This document shows, piece after piece, positions 51,577 through 60,145 of a stretch of 64,000 nucleotides of DNA. The position numbers and the translations under genes are program-made. The notes under the pieces are model-generated. The model was given only the letters and a program-made list of their open reading frames with translations. It was not told the DNA's origin and searched no databases. Source of the DNA: Lentzea pudingi (GTDB lineage: Bacteria > Actinomycetota > Actinomycetes > Mycobacteriales > Pseudonocardiaceae); assembly GCF_014646255.1 (NCBI RefSeq), contig NZ_BMNC01000001.1, positions 1,185,722-1,249,721 of the forward strand. The letters are read 5' to 3'. Position 1 is the stretch's first letter, and each line of letters begins with the position of its first letter.

Positions 51577-53044
51577 CCTCGCCCGTTACGGCGCCGCGGC
51601 GCTGGCCGGCGGCGCACTGGCCCTGAGCTTCCCGCCGCGCACGCTCTGGTGGCTCGCCGTGCCCGCGTTCGTGGTGTTCTGGCTGGCCTTGAAGGGTGCG
51701 GGCGCTCGTCGCAGCGCCGGCCTCGGGTTCGCGTTCGGGCTCGCGTTCTTCCTCCCGCACCTGTGGTGGATCCAGCACTTCCTGGGCAACGACTTCGGGC
51801 CGTGGCCCTGGTTGGTGCTCAGCGTGTTGATGGCGTTGTTCATCTGTGGTGTCTGCGCGCTGTTCCCGCTGGTCAACCGGCTGCCCGCGGCACCGGTGTG
51901 GGCGACGCTGCTGTTCGTGCTGCAGGAGACCCTGCGTGGCCTGATCCCGTTCAACGGCTTTCCGTGGGGCCGTGTCGCGTTCGGACAGGTCGACGGCCCG
52001 TTCGCGCGTCTCGCTGTGATCGGTGGCGCGCCGCTGGTGACGTTCGCGGTGGTGTTCACCGGCTTCGGCCTGGCCGCCTGGTTCCCCCGCTGGACGCGTG
52101 CCTGGGCGCTGGTGCCGATCGTCGCCGCGCTCGCCGTGAGCCCGTTGATCTCGATCGAGGCCCAGACCGGCCGGCGGACCGTCGCCGTCGTGCAGGGCAA
52201 CGCCCCCGACCTGGGCCTCGGCCTGCTCACCGAGGGCGCCACCCTGCGCGACAACCACCTGCGCAAGACCGCCGAACTGGCCGCGCTGGTCCGCGGCGGC
52301 GCACTGCCCAGGCCGGACCTCGCGGTGTGGCCGGAAAGCGCGACCAGGACCGGTGACCGCGACCCGGTGCTCGACGCCGCCATCGCCGACCTCGGCGTGC
52401 CGACCCTGGTCAGCGCCCTGCGCAACGGCCAGAACTCCGTCATCGCGTGGGACCCGGAGACCGGCGCGGGCCCGTCGTACGCGAAGCAGGAGCTCGTCCC
52501 GTTCGCCGAGCACATCCCGCTGCGCCCGCTCGCCAGGGTCTTCACCCCGTTCGCCGACCAGCCCGACCTCGACGCGGGCACCGAACCGGGCGTGCTGGAC
52601 ATCGCGGGCACACGCGTGGGCATCGGCATCTGCTACGAGGTCGCCTACGACTACGTGCTGCGCGAGAGCGCCGCGGACGGCGCGCAGCTGCTGGTCGTGC
52701 CGACGAACAACGCCTGGTACGGCCGCGGCGAGATGACCTACCAGCAGCTGGGGATGGCCCGCCTGCGCGCGATCGAACACGGCCGCGCCGTCGTGGTCGC
52801 GGCGATCAGCGGCGTGAGCGCCGTCGTGCGGCCGGACGGCAGCATCGTGCGGTCGACGGGGATGTTCACCGACGACCTGATGGTGGACACCGTGCCGTTG
52901 CGCACCGACCTGACGTTCGCGACCAGGTTCGGCGGCGCCGTCCACGTCCTGCTCACCGGTCTGGCACTGGCCGCGTGCGTGGCCGGGTTGTGGTCGCGAC
53001 AGCGAGCACGACGGGCCACGAGCCTTCAGGCCGGTCAGGACTGA
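51563..53044 (+). CDS. lnt: Apolipoprotein N-acyltransferase
   Basis: A 493-residue membrane enzyme. Several N-terminal helices are followed by a nitrilase-like domain with the catalytic Glu in VWPESAT (near 257), Lys in AKQELVPFAEHIP (near 308) and Cys in GIGICYEVAYDY (near 356). It N-acylates the lipid-modified cysteine of lipoproteins, the last step of their maturation. It starts at a TTG inside the mannosyltransferase gene (14-bp overlap) after GAGGG. Next to a mannosyltransferase it recalls the mycobacterial Lnt-Ppm1 arrangement, where lipid acylation and mannosylation genes are linked. Confidence 0.95.
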   Translation: MRKPDLARYGAAALAGGALALSFPPRTLWWLAVPAFVVFWLALKGAGARRSAGLGFAFGLAFFLPHLWWIQHFLGNDFGPWPWLVLSVLMALFICGVCALFPLVNRLPAAPVWATLLFVLQETLRGLIPFNGFPWGRVAFGQVDGPFARLAVIGGAPLVTFAVVFTGFGLAAWFPRWTRAWALVPIVAALAVSPLISIEAQTGRRTVAVVQGNAPDLGLGLLTEGATLRDNHLRKTAELAALVRGGALPRPDLAVWPESATRTGDRDPVLDAAIADLGVPTLVSALRNGQNSVIAWDPETGAGPSYAKQELVPFAEHIPLRPLARVFTPFADQPDLDAGTEPGVLDIAGTRVGIGICYEVAYDYVLRESAADGAQLLVVPTNNAWYGRGEMTYQQLGMARLRAIEHGRAVVVAAISGVSAVVRPDGSIVRSTGMFTDDLMVDTVPLRTDLTFATRFGGAVHVLLTGLALAACVAGLWSRQRARRATSLQAGQD

Positions 53045-53059
53045 GCCACCGCACGCGAC

Positions 53060-53103
53060 GGGCGTGCGTTCCCAGCTCCCGAGGGAGTCCGGGACGCACG
53101 CCC
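53060..53103 (+). terminator. Terminator after lnt
   Basis: GGGCGTGCGT (53060-53069) pairs with ACGCACGCCC (53094-53103), with an inner CTCCC-GA-GGGAG hairpin. It sits between the convergent lnt gene and the HTH gene. Confidence 0.75.
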
Positions 53104-53145
53104 ACGACCACAACCACCTCTCCGGCGCTCCGGTCTCGCGCGAAC

Positions 53146-54126
53146 TCAGTTCTTGCCGAGCAGGGCCGACCCCAGCAGCGTTCGCTGGTGCAGCACGGAA
53201 AGCCCCTGCCTCTCCGTCGTCAGCAGCCCTGCCTCCCGCAGCACCGTCGTGTGCCTGCTGACCGACGACGGTGACGCCCCGAGGCGTTCCGCCAGCTCGG
53301 TCGTCGTGGCCCCGGCACCCACCGCCGCCAGCACCGCAGACCGCGTGTTGCCGAGCAACGCCGCGAGCGCGCCCTGCTCACGCCGTCCACTCGCGAGCTG
53401 CCGCTGCCAGGTCCAGTCGTGGTGCAACGGGTACACCACGGTCGGCGGCAGTCCCGGGTCGGCGAACGCGACCGGTGTGCGGCGGCAGAAGTACGACGGG
53501 ACCAGCCGCAGCCCGCGCCCGTTGAGGTACAGGTCGCGGTCGTGCGCGTACTGGACCTCCAGCACGGGTGCGCGCCAGTTCATCAACGGCCACATGCCCC
53601 GCAGCAAGCCCTCCACGGTGCACGCCAGTCCGTTGCGGTGCACGCGATCCGTCTCGACGGCCTCGTCGATCAGGTCGCCGTACGGCTCGATGACCGCGCG
53701 GTGGTACCGGGTGAGCGCCTCGGTGAGCTCCACCAGGGACTCGCCGTCGCCCGCCGCCAGCGGACGCGTCCACTCGGGAACCGGCCGCACGTCCTCCAGC
53801 CGCCCGAACTCCTCCCGCAACCGGTGCTGGGGTGTGGACCGGATCGCGGCCAGCGCGCTACCGAGTCCCTGCGCACCCTCGGGTGGTGTGAGGAAGTCCG
53901 GGAAGTACGGCCCCAGCGGAGCGAGCACGGACAGCATGCGGACGCCGGACGTGATCACCTGCCGGTCGCCGTTGCGGCGGATGTGCCGCAGCCACGGCTG
54001 CAACAACAACCCGCTGTCCAACTCGGTCAGCCGAAGCCAGCTGAACACCATTTCCCAGAGCGGATCCACCCTTTCTGCTACCTGCGTTCGCTCCAGATCA
54101 CCTTCGGAAAAATGGATGCGCAACAC
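53146..54126 (-). CDS. ArsR-like winged-helix regulator with DUF5937-type N-terminal domain
   Basis: A 326-residue protein. The N-terminal two thirds match the DUF5937 layout of many actinomycete regulators (LRIHFSEGDLERTQVAERVD, ending GRGLRLVPSYFCRRTPVAF). The C-terminus is an ArsR-type HTH: VLAAVGAGATTTELAERLGA, SPSSVSRHTTVLREAGLLTT. GTG 54126 follows GGGGAGG at ideal spacing. No inducer or metal motif is visible. It stands alone; targets unknown. Confidence 0.88.
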   Translation of the reverse strand: MLRIHFSEGDLERTQVAERVDPLWEMVFSWLRLTELDSGLLLQPWLRHIRRNGDRQVITSGVRMLSVLAPLGPYFPDFLTPPEGAQGLGSALAAIRSTPQHRLREEFGRLEDVRPVPEWTRPLAAGDGESLVELTEALTRYHRAVIEPYGDLIDEAVETDRVHRNGLACTVEGLLRGMWPLMNWRAPVLEVQYAHDRDLYLNGRGLRLVPSYFCRRTPVAFADPGLPPTVVYPLHHDWTWQRQLASGRREQGALAALLGNTRSAVLAAVGAGATTTELAERLGASPSSVSRHTTVLREAGLLTTERQGLSVLHQRTLLGSALLGKN

Positions 54127-54190
54127 AGCAACCTCCCCAGGCCAGGTCACCGCGCATAATGCTACTGGGCGTGTCGATCCGCCATTTCGC

Positions 54191-54239
54191 GCAACGAGAA
54201 CCGGTCGCGGGACCAGGTCCCGCGACCGGTTCTCGTTGC
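54191..54239. terminator. Perfect 24-bp stem hairpin
   Basis: Positions 54191-54214 and 54216-54239 are exact complements around a single base. It lies 11 bp after the I36 inhibitor gene stop (minus strand), so it acts as that gene's terminator. It is unusually long. Confidence 0.8.
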
Positions 54240-54249
54240 TAGGGCCGGA

Positions 54250-54705
54250 TCAGCCGCAGCTGGTGCTGACCCACTGGTGCGAGCGGATCTTGTAGGTGCC
54301 GGCGAGGTCACCCTTCTTGCCCTGCTTCGTGCAGCCGATCGAGCCGTTGTAGCCGGTGTCGCGGTAGAACCTGACGCCCTTGGCGGAGGACGTGCCGCGG
54401 TTGTAGACGGACTTGACCTCAGTGTCGTACCAAGAACACTTGTAGGTCCCCGAGGCCCAGTCCGAGTCGGCCACGTCCCACATGCAGCGCTTGCCGGTGC
54501 CGCCGAAGTCGTTCCAGAAGCAGACGTTGCCGGTGTTGCAGGCCCAGGCCGCGAGAGCCTCGCCGGTCTCGGCGTCGTACGCCGCCCCCACGGCGGCGGC
54601 CTCGGTGACCGGAGCCTCCGCCTGTGCGCTCGGGGCAGCGAGCGCGAGGGTGAAGAGCATGGTCAGCGGCATCAATGCCAGCACAATACGTCGGACGAAA
54701 CTCAA
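54250..54705 (-). CDS. Secreted peptidase inhibitor family I36 protein
   Basis: A 151-residue secreted protein. Signal peptide 1-30 (cleavage after SAQA), then a short acidic propeptide-like stretch and a domain with six or more cysteines: ACNTGNVCFWNDFGGTGKRC, YKCSWYDTEVKSVYNRG and GCTKQGKKGDL. The CFWxD pattern and crystallin-like fold are typical of I36 inhibitors such as the Streptomyces metalloprotease inhibitor SMI. It starts at TTG 54705 with GGAGG eight bases upstream. The 101-bp gap to 54807 should hold its promoter. Confidence 0.85.
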   Translation of the reverse strand: MSFVRRIVLALMPLTMLFTLALAAPSAQAEAPVTEAAAVGAAYDAETGEALAAWACNTGNVCFWNDFGGTGKRCMWDVADSDWASGTYKCSWYDTEVKSVYNRGTSSAKGVRFYRDTGYNGSIGCTKQGKKGDLAGTYKIRSHQWVSTSCG

Positions 54706-54806
54706 AGGATTTTCCTCCCCAGTCCCACAATGATTTCTGCCGACGCCACTTTAAGCAGAGCGGGGAAGTCTGGAAAAGCTATTGCTCCGTGGTGCAAAAG
54801 CGCTTT

Positions 54807-56252
54807 TCACGCTCGTCGCGTGTACCTGTGTTTCACTCCGGCGGGGAAGTGCTCGGGATCGCCGTGCGGCCGCAGCACGACCTCGGGCAGCTGCCGCCCG
54901 GCCGGGACGTAGTGCGCGAACTCGCTGTTGAGCCGCAGCAGCTGGACCTTGATCGACTCGGCGATCACCCCGGCGTCCGCCGTGGCGCCCGGCGCGGTCT
55001 CGACGGTGATCCGCAACAGCCGATCGCGATCTTCGTCCTCGACCGACTCGATCACGAACTTCCCCGTGACCACGTCGCTGATCCCCGGCTGTTCCAACCC
55101 GACGGTCACGTTCTCCGGATGGACGTTCGCGCCGAAGAACGACACGGTGAACAGCGACCGCCCGAACAGGAACACGAACGGCAGTTCCGGCCCCGGCGGG
55201 GGAGTGAAACCGTGCCGCGCGCAGTGCTCCAGCAGTTCGGCGTGCCCGAGCACCCCGCCCTCGTCGGCGATCCGGTACCGGATGAGCGGAATCCCGCCGT
55301 CCGCGGTGAACACCAGCGTGCCGTCGTGCACCTCGAAGAACCGGCTGGCCGGGTCGTACTGCACGAGCGTCGGCAACCGCGAGTCGCCGAACACCTCGCG
55401 CGCCCGGTCCGGGTGGTCGGCGAAGAACCGGCGAATCGACGCGGACAGCGCGGTCTCGTTGCCCAGCACACCGGAATCCGCTGTGCCGTAAAGAGAAGCG
55501 ACGTCAGCCGCCGGATCCGCGATGCCGGCGCGCCGCGACACCAGGTCGCGCCACTGCTCGCTGAACACCTCACCCGCCAGCACCAGCTTGATCCGGTACG
55601 CGGCCCAGTCGACACCGTCCGCGAGCCCGGTGTCGACCACGTCCTTCACGAACGGCGGGTAGCCCAGCAGCACGACCTGCTCGAAGTGCGGCGCCAGTTC
55701 CGGCAGCACCCGCAGGATCTCGGCCTTGTTGTTCCCCGGCGCCACCACCGTGATCGGGCAGCCCTTGGCCGCGAGGTGCCGCACGCACGCCTGCGTGAAC
55801 AGCCCGCCCACCCACGTGCCCAGCGGGAAGCACACCACGGCCAGCGTGCTGCGCTCGTCCGCGTGGAACCCGTCCACCAGCACCTGCTCGAACCGCCGCG
55901 CCACGTGCAGCTCGTCCTCGACGCCGCGCGGCCAGATCGTCGGCCTGCCACTGGACCCGGACGACACCGCGATCATGTCGCACCCGGCGAGGTTCCCCTC
56001 GCGGCACAGCTCCGGCAACGGGTACCGCTCGTGGTAGCTTGCCTTGTCCAGCAACGGCAACCGCTGGAAGTCGTCGAACGTCCGGATTGACTCGGGCGCG
56101 ATTCCGTTGTCCCGCAACAGCTTCCGGTACGCGGGCACGGTCGCGGCCGTGTGCTGGAACAGGTCCAGCACCCAGCTGTGCGACTTCGGTTCGGCGGGTG
56201 CGAAGAAGTCGTCGAACGCCTGGCGCACGCGGTTCCGGCGGCTGCTGTCCAT
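54807..56252 (-). CDS. PaaK-like phenylacetate-CoA ligase family protein
   Basis: A 481-residue adenylate-forming enzyme. VSSGSSGRPTIWPRGVEDEL is the phosphate-binding loop, and LYGTADSGVLGNETALSASI is the A5-type region. PAYRKLLRDNGIAPESIRTF at the N-terminus is PaaK-like. The C-terminal lid domain is present but divergent, with FGRSLFTVSFFGANVHPENV in place of the usual arginine-lysine hinge. The acid is unknown. ATG 56252 has TACGCT seven bases upstream. It is divergent from the glycosyltransferase gene with 71 bp between starts. Confidence 0.85.
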   Translation of the reverse strand: MDSSRRNRVRQAFDDFFAPAEPKSHSWVLDLFQHTAATVPAYRKLLRDNGIAPESIRTFDDFQRLPLLDKASYHERYPLPELCREGNLAGCDMIAVSSGSSGRPTIWPRGVEDELHVARRFEQVLVDGFHADERSTLAVVCFPLGTWVGGLFTQACVRHLAAKGCPITVVAPGNNKAEILRVLPELAPHFEQVVLLGYPPFVKDVVDTGLADGVDWAAYRIKLVLAGEVFSEQWRDLVSRRAGIADPAADVASLYGTADSGVLGNETALSASIRRFFADHPDRAREVFGDSRLPTLVQYDPASRFFEVHDGTLVFTADGGIPLIRYRIADEGGVLGHAELLEHCARHGFTPPPGPELPFVFLFGRSLFTVSFFGANVHPENVTVGLEQPGISDVVTGKFVIESVEDEDRDRLLRITVETAPGATADAGVIAESIKVQLLRLNSEFAHYVPAGRQLPEVVLRPHGDPEHFPAGVKHRYTRRA

Positions 56253-56259
56253 GGCTCCG

Positions 56260-56265
56260 AGCGTA
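56260..56265 (-). promoter_or_regulatory. -10 element TACGCT, leaderless start
   Basis: On the minus strand TACGCT lies seven bases before ATG 56252. Confidence 0.5.
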
Positions 56266-56310
56266 TCGATCCGGATTTCCTTTTCGGCACCGCTGGAACC
56301 GGAAGATCGT

Positions 56311-56316
56311 TAGCCT
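56311..56316 (+). promoter_or_regulatory. -10 element TAGCCT, leaderless start
   Basis: TAGCCT lies seven bases before GTG 56324. Confidence 0.5.
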
Positions 56317-56323
56317 CGGCGGG

Positions 56324-57436
56324 GTGCGCATCCTCTTCTCGTGCCGCCCCGCCTACGGCCACCTGTTCCCGCTGGTCCCGCTCGCCAGGGCGGCACGGGA
56401 GGCCGGCCACGAGGTCGTGTTCGCGACCGGTCCGGGCTTCGTGGGCAAGGCGCGCGAACTGGGCTTCGAGGCCCACGCGTCCGGCATCTCGGTCGCCGAG
56501 GCCGAGGCGGAGGCCCGCAGGCGGCACGGTGACGCCGACGTCCCGCGCCTGCTGATCACGATGTTCGCGGACGTCCTCCCGCGCGCCACGGTCGCGGACC
56601 TCAGCGCCTTGCTGCCGCGCGTGAAGCCCGACCTGGTGGTCTACGAGCAGAGCGACGTCGGTGCGGCGAAAGCCGCGCGCGATGCCGGGATCCCGTTCGT
56701 CTCGCACGTGATCGGGCGCTCGATGCCGCCCGAGATCCAGCGGATGGCCGCGGGGGAGATGGCGTGGCTGTGGGACGGTGCGGCGCCCGCCGACCTGATG
56801 CTGGGCGACGTCGTGGTCGACCTGTGGCCGGACACCGTGCGCGACCCGGTCGTCGCGGCGCTGCCCACCGTGCTGCGGATGCGGCCGGCCGCGTTCGACC
56901 TGGACGTGCCGATGCCGGAGGTCGACAGCACGAAACCGTTGGTGTACCTGACTCTTGGCACGGTTTCGTACACCGCGACGGAGGTGTTGCGGCAGGCCGT
57001 CGACGGCCTCGCGCGGCTCCCGGTGACCGTCCTCGTGGCGCTGGGTCCGGGTGCGCCGCTGGGGGACGTGCCGGCCAACGTGCGGGTCGCGGGGTTCGTG
57101 CCGCAGGCGGAGGTGCTGCGCAGGGCTGCTCTCGTGGTGCACCACGGCGGAACCGGAACGGTGCTCGGCGCCCTGGCGGCCGGTCTGCCGCAGCTCGTGC
57201 TGCCGCAGGGCGCGGACCAGTTCGTCAACGCCGACGTGCTCGCGCAGACCGGTGCGGGCGCGAAGCTCGTCGGGCCGGAGATCACCGCGGACGCCGTCAC
57301 CGCGGCGGCGGGCCGTCTGCTCGACGACCCGGCCGCGCGGGAGGTGGCGGGAAGGGTCAGGTCCGAGATCGCGGGGATGCCGGACCCGGCCGCCGTCGTT
57401 CAGGCGCTCGCGGAACTGGTGCGGGGGAGGGCCTGA
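56324..57436 (+). CDS. GT1 (MGT/GtfB-like) glycosyltransferase
   Basis: A 370-residue GT-B enzyme. MRILFSCRPAYGHLFPLVPL is the acceptor-domain start, and the nucleotide-sugar signature is HHGGTGTVLGALAAGLPQLV followed by LPQGADQFVNA. Relatives glycosylate antibiotics, macrolides and other aglycones. The start codon is fixed by the -10 spacing. It could act with the divergent PaaK-like ligase, but no complete natural-product cluster surrounds it. Confidence 0.92.
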   Translation: MRILFSCRPAYGHLFPLVPLARAAREAGHEVVFATGPGFVGKARELGFEAHASGISVAEAEAEARRRHGDADVPRLLITMFADVLPRATVADLSALLPRVKPDLVVYEQSDVGAAKAARDAGIPFVSHVIGRSMPPEIQRMAAGEMAWLWDGAAPADLMLGDVVVDLWPDTVRDPVVAALPTVLRMRPAAFDLDVPMPEVDSTKPLVYLTLGTVSYTATEVLRQAVDGLARLPVTVLVALGPGAPLGDVPANVRVAGFVPQAEVLRRAALVVHHGGTGTVLGALAAGLPQLVLPQGADQFVNADVLAQTGAGAKLVGPEITADAVTAAAGRLLDDPAAREVAGRVRSEIAGMPDPAAVVQALAELVRGRA

Positions 57437-57508
57437 CCCCGGCGCCCGCCGCCACGTCGAGCAACGTGCCGAACCGGAGCCGAACACGTGCGGCAGGCCG
57501 TGACCGAG

Positions 57509-58300
57509 CTACCAGGCGGGCGCGACGGCGGAGGTGGTGTGCAGTTCGCCCACCCAGCCCGCGGTCGCGATGGCGCGCAGGACGTCGTCGCCCTCGGCGA
57601 GCTTCCCGTGCGGGCCCAGGACGTCCGCGTCCCCGGCGTGCCAGCGCACCGGCAGCTTGCCGTGCCGTTCCAGCAACCCGGCGAACTTCGTCGTCAGCTT
57701 CGCGGTGCCGATGTGCACCCAGCGGCTCGGGAACAGCTCCAGCAGTTCGACCGTCGCCGGGCTGAGCTCGGGCACCACGGTGATGCCGTGGTCGCGGCCG
57801 TACTCGACCAGGTCGCGCAGCGCGTCCGGGTCGCCGTCGGGGAAGACGTGCAGCACGTTGAGCTTGTACGCGGCCATCCGGTCGATCGTCCTGCGCATCT
57901 CGGCGGGCGGCAGCAGTGCGCTCGACACACCGCGCCACGCGAACGCGGGGGAGTCGCGCACGTCGGCCGCGCGGACCGTGCCGTCGCCGGTCATCAGCTG
58001 CCGGAACGACTGCACGCCGTGCCGCAGCCCTGCCTGGGTGCCCGCGCGCAGCATGATCGCGTCGTTGCTGACCAGCAGCGCGTACCCCTCGGGCCCGAGC
58101 CCGCGCATGGCCGGGTCGTGCGACACCATCAGCATTCCGTCGGGCGACTCCGCCAGCAGGTAGCCGGTCTGCCGGAAGACGTGCTCGCGCAGCATCGCGG
58201 CCGCGGTGCGCGCCTGCCCGGTCACCCGGACGGTCACGTCTTCGGTCAGGACGAACGAGCCCGTGCGACGGGGCGCGCTCGAGGGCATGGGAACAATCAC
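57509..58300 (-). CDS. GH20-like protein lacking the catalytic Asp-Glu pair
   Basis: A 263-residue protein. The N-terminal part (RTGSFVLTEDVTVRVTGQAR, HDPAMRGLGPEGYALLVSND, RAGTQAGLRHGVQSFRQLM) matches the GH20b domain of beta-N-acetylhexosaminidases. It continues as a short barrel (RDSPAFAWRGVSSALLPPAE, MAAYKLNVLHVFPDGD, ITVVPELS). Where active enzymes have HIGGDE the sequence is HIGTAK, and the barrel ends about 200 residues early. No signal peptide. GTG 58300 follows GGAGAGG, so expression signals look maintained. Probably a sugar-binding or regulatory pseudoenzyme; remnant status cannot be excluded. Confidence 0.75.
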   Translation of the reverse strand: MIVPMPSSAPRRTGSFVLTEDVTVRVTGQARTAAAMLREHVFRQTGYLLAESPDGMLMVSHDPAMRGLGPEGYALLVSNDAIMLRAGTQAGLRHGVQSFRQLMTGDGTVRAADVRDSPAFAWRGVSSALLPPAEMRRTIDRMAAYKLNVLHVFPDGDPDALRDLVEYGRDHGITVVPELSPATVELLELFPSRWVHIGTAKLTTKFAGLLERHGKLPVRWHAGDADVLGPHGKLAEGDDVLRAIATAGWVGELHTTSAVAPAW

Positions 58301-58445
58301 CGGTTTCCTCTCCAGCGAACTAACGCTGGGTGTATCAGGTGAGTTCCGGCGATCAGGCGCGGAACGTGCTTTCCGCGCCTGTAGTGCTGGTCACATCACT
58401 GCGCGTCGGCACCGGTCGAACACGCACCGCGTGAGCGGCCCCGCT

Positions 58446-59468
58446 TCAGGCGAGCATGTCCTGCACCAACGGCACGACCTTCGTCCCGTACAGCTCGATC
58501 GTCCGCATCAGCGACTCGTGCGACAGCCCGCCGATCCCGTACTTCAGGTCGAACCGGCTCGCGTCGAGCTTCTTCATGGTGCGCGCCATCTTCTCCGCCA
58601 CGGTCTCCGGCGAGCCGACGAACAACGCCCCGTGCGGCCCCACCTCGTGCGCGTACGACTCCGGCGTCGGCGTGGCGAAACCGCGCGTCTTGCCGAGCCG
58701 GCCGATCAGGTCGAGGTAGTGCGGCCAGAACTCCTCGCGGGCCTGCTCGTCGGTCTCCGCCACGTGGCCGGGGGAGTGGATCCCGATCGGCAACGGGTCG
58801 CGGCCGAACTTCTCCAGCGCGTGCTTGTAGAGCTCCGAGAACGGGGCGAAGCGGCCGGGGTGGCCGCCGATGATCGCGAGCATCAGCGAGAAGCCGTAGG
58901 AGGCCGCGCGCACGACGGACTGCGGGCTGCCGCCGACGCCGATCCACGTCGGGAACGGCTCGGTGTACGGCACCACGTCCTGCTCGTGCAGCGCCGCGCG
59001 GGTCTTGCCCTGCCACGTGATCGGGCCGCCCTTGAGCAGTTCCGCGAAGAGGTGCGTCTTCTCCTCGAACAGGTCCTCGTAGTCCGCGAGGTCGTACCCG
59101 AACAGCGGGAACGAGTCCACACTGGACCCGCGGCCCAGGATGATCTCCGCGCGGCCGCCCGACACGGCGTTGAGCGTGGAGAACCGCTGGTACACGCGCA
59201 CCGGGTCGTCCGAGCTGAGCACCGTCACCGCCGAGCCGAGGTGGATCGACGACGTGCGGGCGGCGATGGCGGCGAGCACCACGTCGGCCGCGGACAACGG
59301 CATGTCCGGGGTGTGGTGTTCGCCGATGCCGAAGAAGTCGAGGCCGACCTGGTCGGCCAGCACGCCCTGCTCGACCAGGTTGCGAATGGTCTGGGCGTGC
59401 GTCAGCGGGGTGCCGGAGGCGTCGTGGGTGACGTCGCCGAACGTGTCGAGCCCGAACGTGGTGGTCAT
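58446..59468 (-). CDS. LLM-class flavin-dependent oxidoreductase
   Basis: A 340-residue luciferase-like monooxygenase: FGIGEHHTPDMPLSAADVVL, RTSSIHLGSAVTVLSSDDPV, RAEIILGRGSSVDSFPLFGY and IGVGGSPQSVVRAA. These enzymes use FMN or F420. The ATG overlaps the stop of the NAD(P)-binding gene (ATGA), and that partner resembles F420:NADP oxidoreductase, supporting an F420- or reduced-flavin-driven pair. Substrate unknown. Confidence 0.92.
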   Translation of the reverse strand: MTTTFGLDTFGDVTHDASGTPLTHAQTIRNLVEQGVLADQVGLDFFGIGEHHTPDMPLSAADVVLAAIAARTSSIHLGSAVTVLSSDDPVRVYQRFSTLNAVSGGRAEIILGRGSSVDSFPLFGYDLADYEDLFEEKTHLFAELLKGGPITWQGKTRAALHEQDVVPYTEPFPTWIGVGGSPQSVVRAASYGFSLMLAIIGGHPGRFAPFSELYKHALEKFGRDPLPIGIHSPGHVAETDEQAREEFWPHYLDLIGRLGKTRGFATPTPESYAHEVGPHGALFVGSPETVAEKMARTMKKLDASRFDLKYGIGGLSHESLMRTIELYGTKVVPLVQDMLA

Positions 59469-60049
59469 GACTGCTCCTTGACGAAGTTCTCGAATTCCTG
59501 CCTGCGTGCCGCGACGCCGAACACCGGGCCGCCGGGTTCCAGCAGCCGTCCCGCGGCCAGGGACCCCACCGGCACCGGGTCGAACCCGATGCGGCCCAGG
59601 AACGACGCGACCGCCGCGACGGCGTCCGGCGAGTCACCGGCGACGCCGACCGCACGCCCGCCCGCGGGTTCCATGTCCTGGTAGGCGACGTGGTTGAGGG
59701 TCTTGACGACTCGCGCGCCCGACAGCCGCGCGGCCACCTGCTCGCTCGTGCCGAGGGGAGTGTCGGCGGGCGGCCAGTGGTTCATCGAGTCGATGACGAC
59801 CTTGCCCGCGAACATCCCCGGCTCGAGCGCAGGGAACCGGTGCCACGGGATCGCCAGCACGACGAGGTCCGCGCCCGCGACCGCGTCGGCGGCCGACAGC
59901 GCGACGGCGCCGGGTGCGAGGAAGTCGGTGATCATCTCGATCCGCGACGGGTCACCGGAGCCCGCGATCCCCACCTCGTAGCCCGCCGCCAGGGCGAGCC
60001 GCGCGATGACGGGACCGACGTGGCCCGCACCCAGAACAGCGATCTTCAT
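59465..60049 (-). CDS. F420-NADP-oxidoreductase-like NAD(P)-binding protein
   Basis: A 194-residue Rossmann protein: MKIAVLGAGHVGPVIARLAL, DLVVLAIPWHRFPAL, KVVIDSMNHWPPADTPLG and VVKTLNHVAYQDM. It matches the NADPH:F420 reductase (NpdG/Fno)-like group, which supplies hydride to LLM enzymes. It is coupled to the LLM gene. The 96-bp gap to 60145 contains the methyltransferase -10 on the other strand. Confidence 0.88.
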   Translation of the reverse strand: MKIAVLGAGHVGPVIARLALAAGYEVGIAGSGDPSRIEMITDFLAPGAVALSAADAVAGADLVVLAIPWHRFPALEPGMFAGKVVIDSMNHWPPADTPLGTSEQVAARLSGARVVKTLNHVAYQDMEPAGGRAVGVAGDSPDAVAAVASFLGRIGFDPVPVGSLAAGRLLEPGGPVFGVAARRQEFENFVKEQS

Positions 60050-60132
60050 GGCCCACCCGACCTCGCTAGTTGACGTATCACCCAGCTTAACCGGACCAGC
60101 CCCCGTTTAATTCCGCGGGGTCCGCTCGGGGT

Positions 60133-60138
60133 TACCGT
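60133..60138 (+). promoter_or_regulatory. -10 element TACCGT, leaderless start
   Basis: TACCGT lies seven bases before ATG 60146; the same hexamer serves 19382 and alkB. Confidence 0.5.
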
Positions 60139-60145
60139 CGACGCC

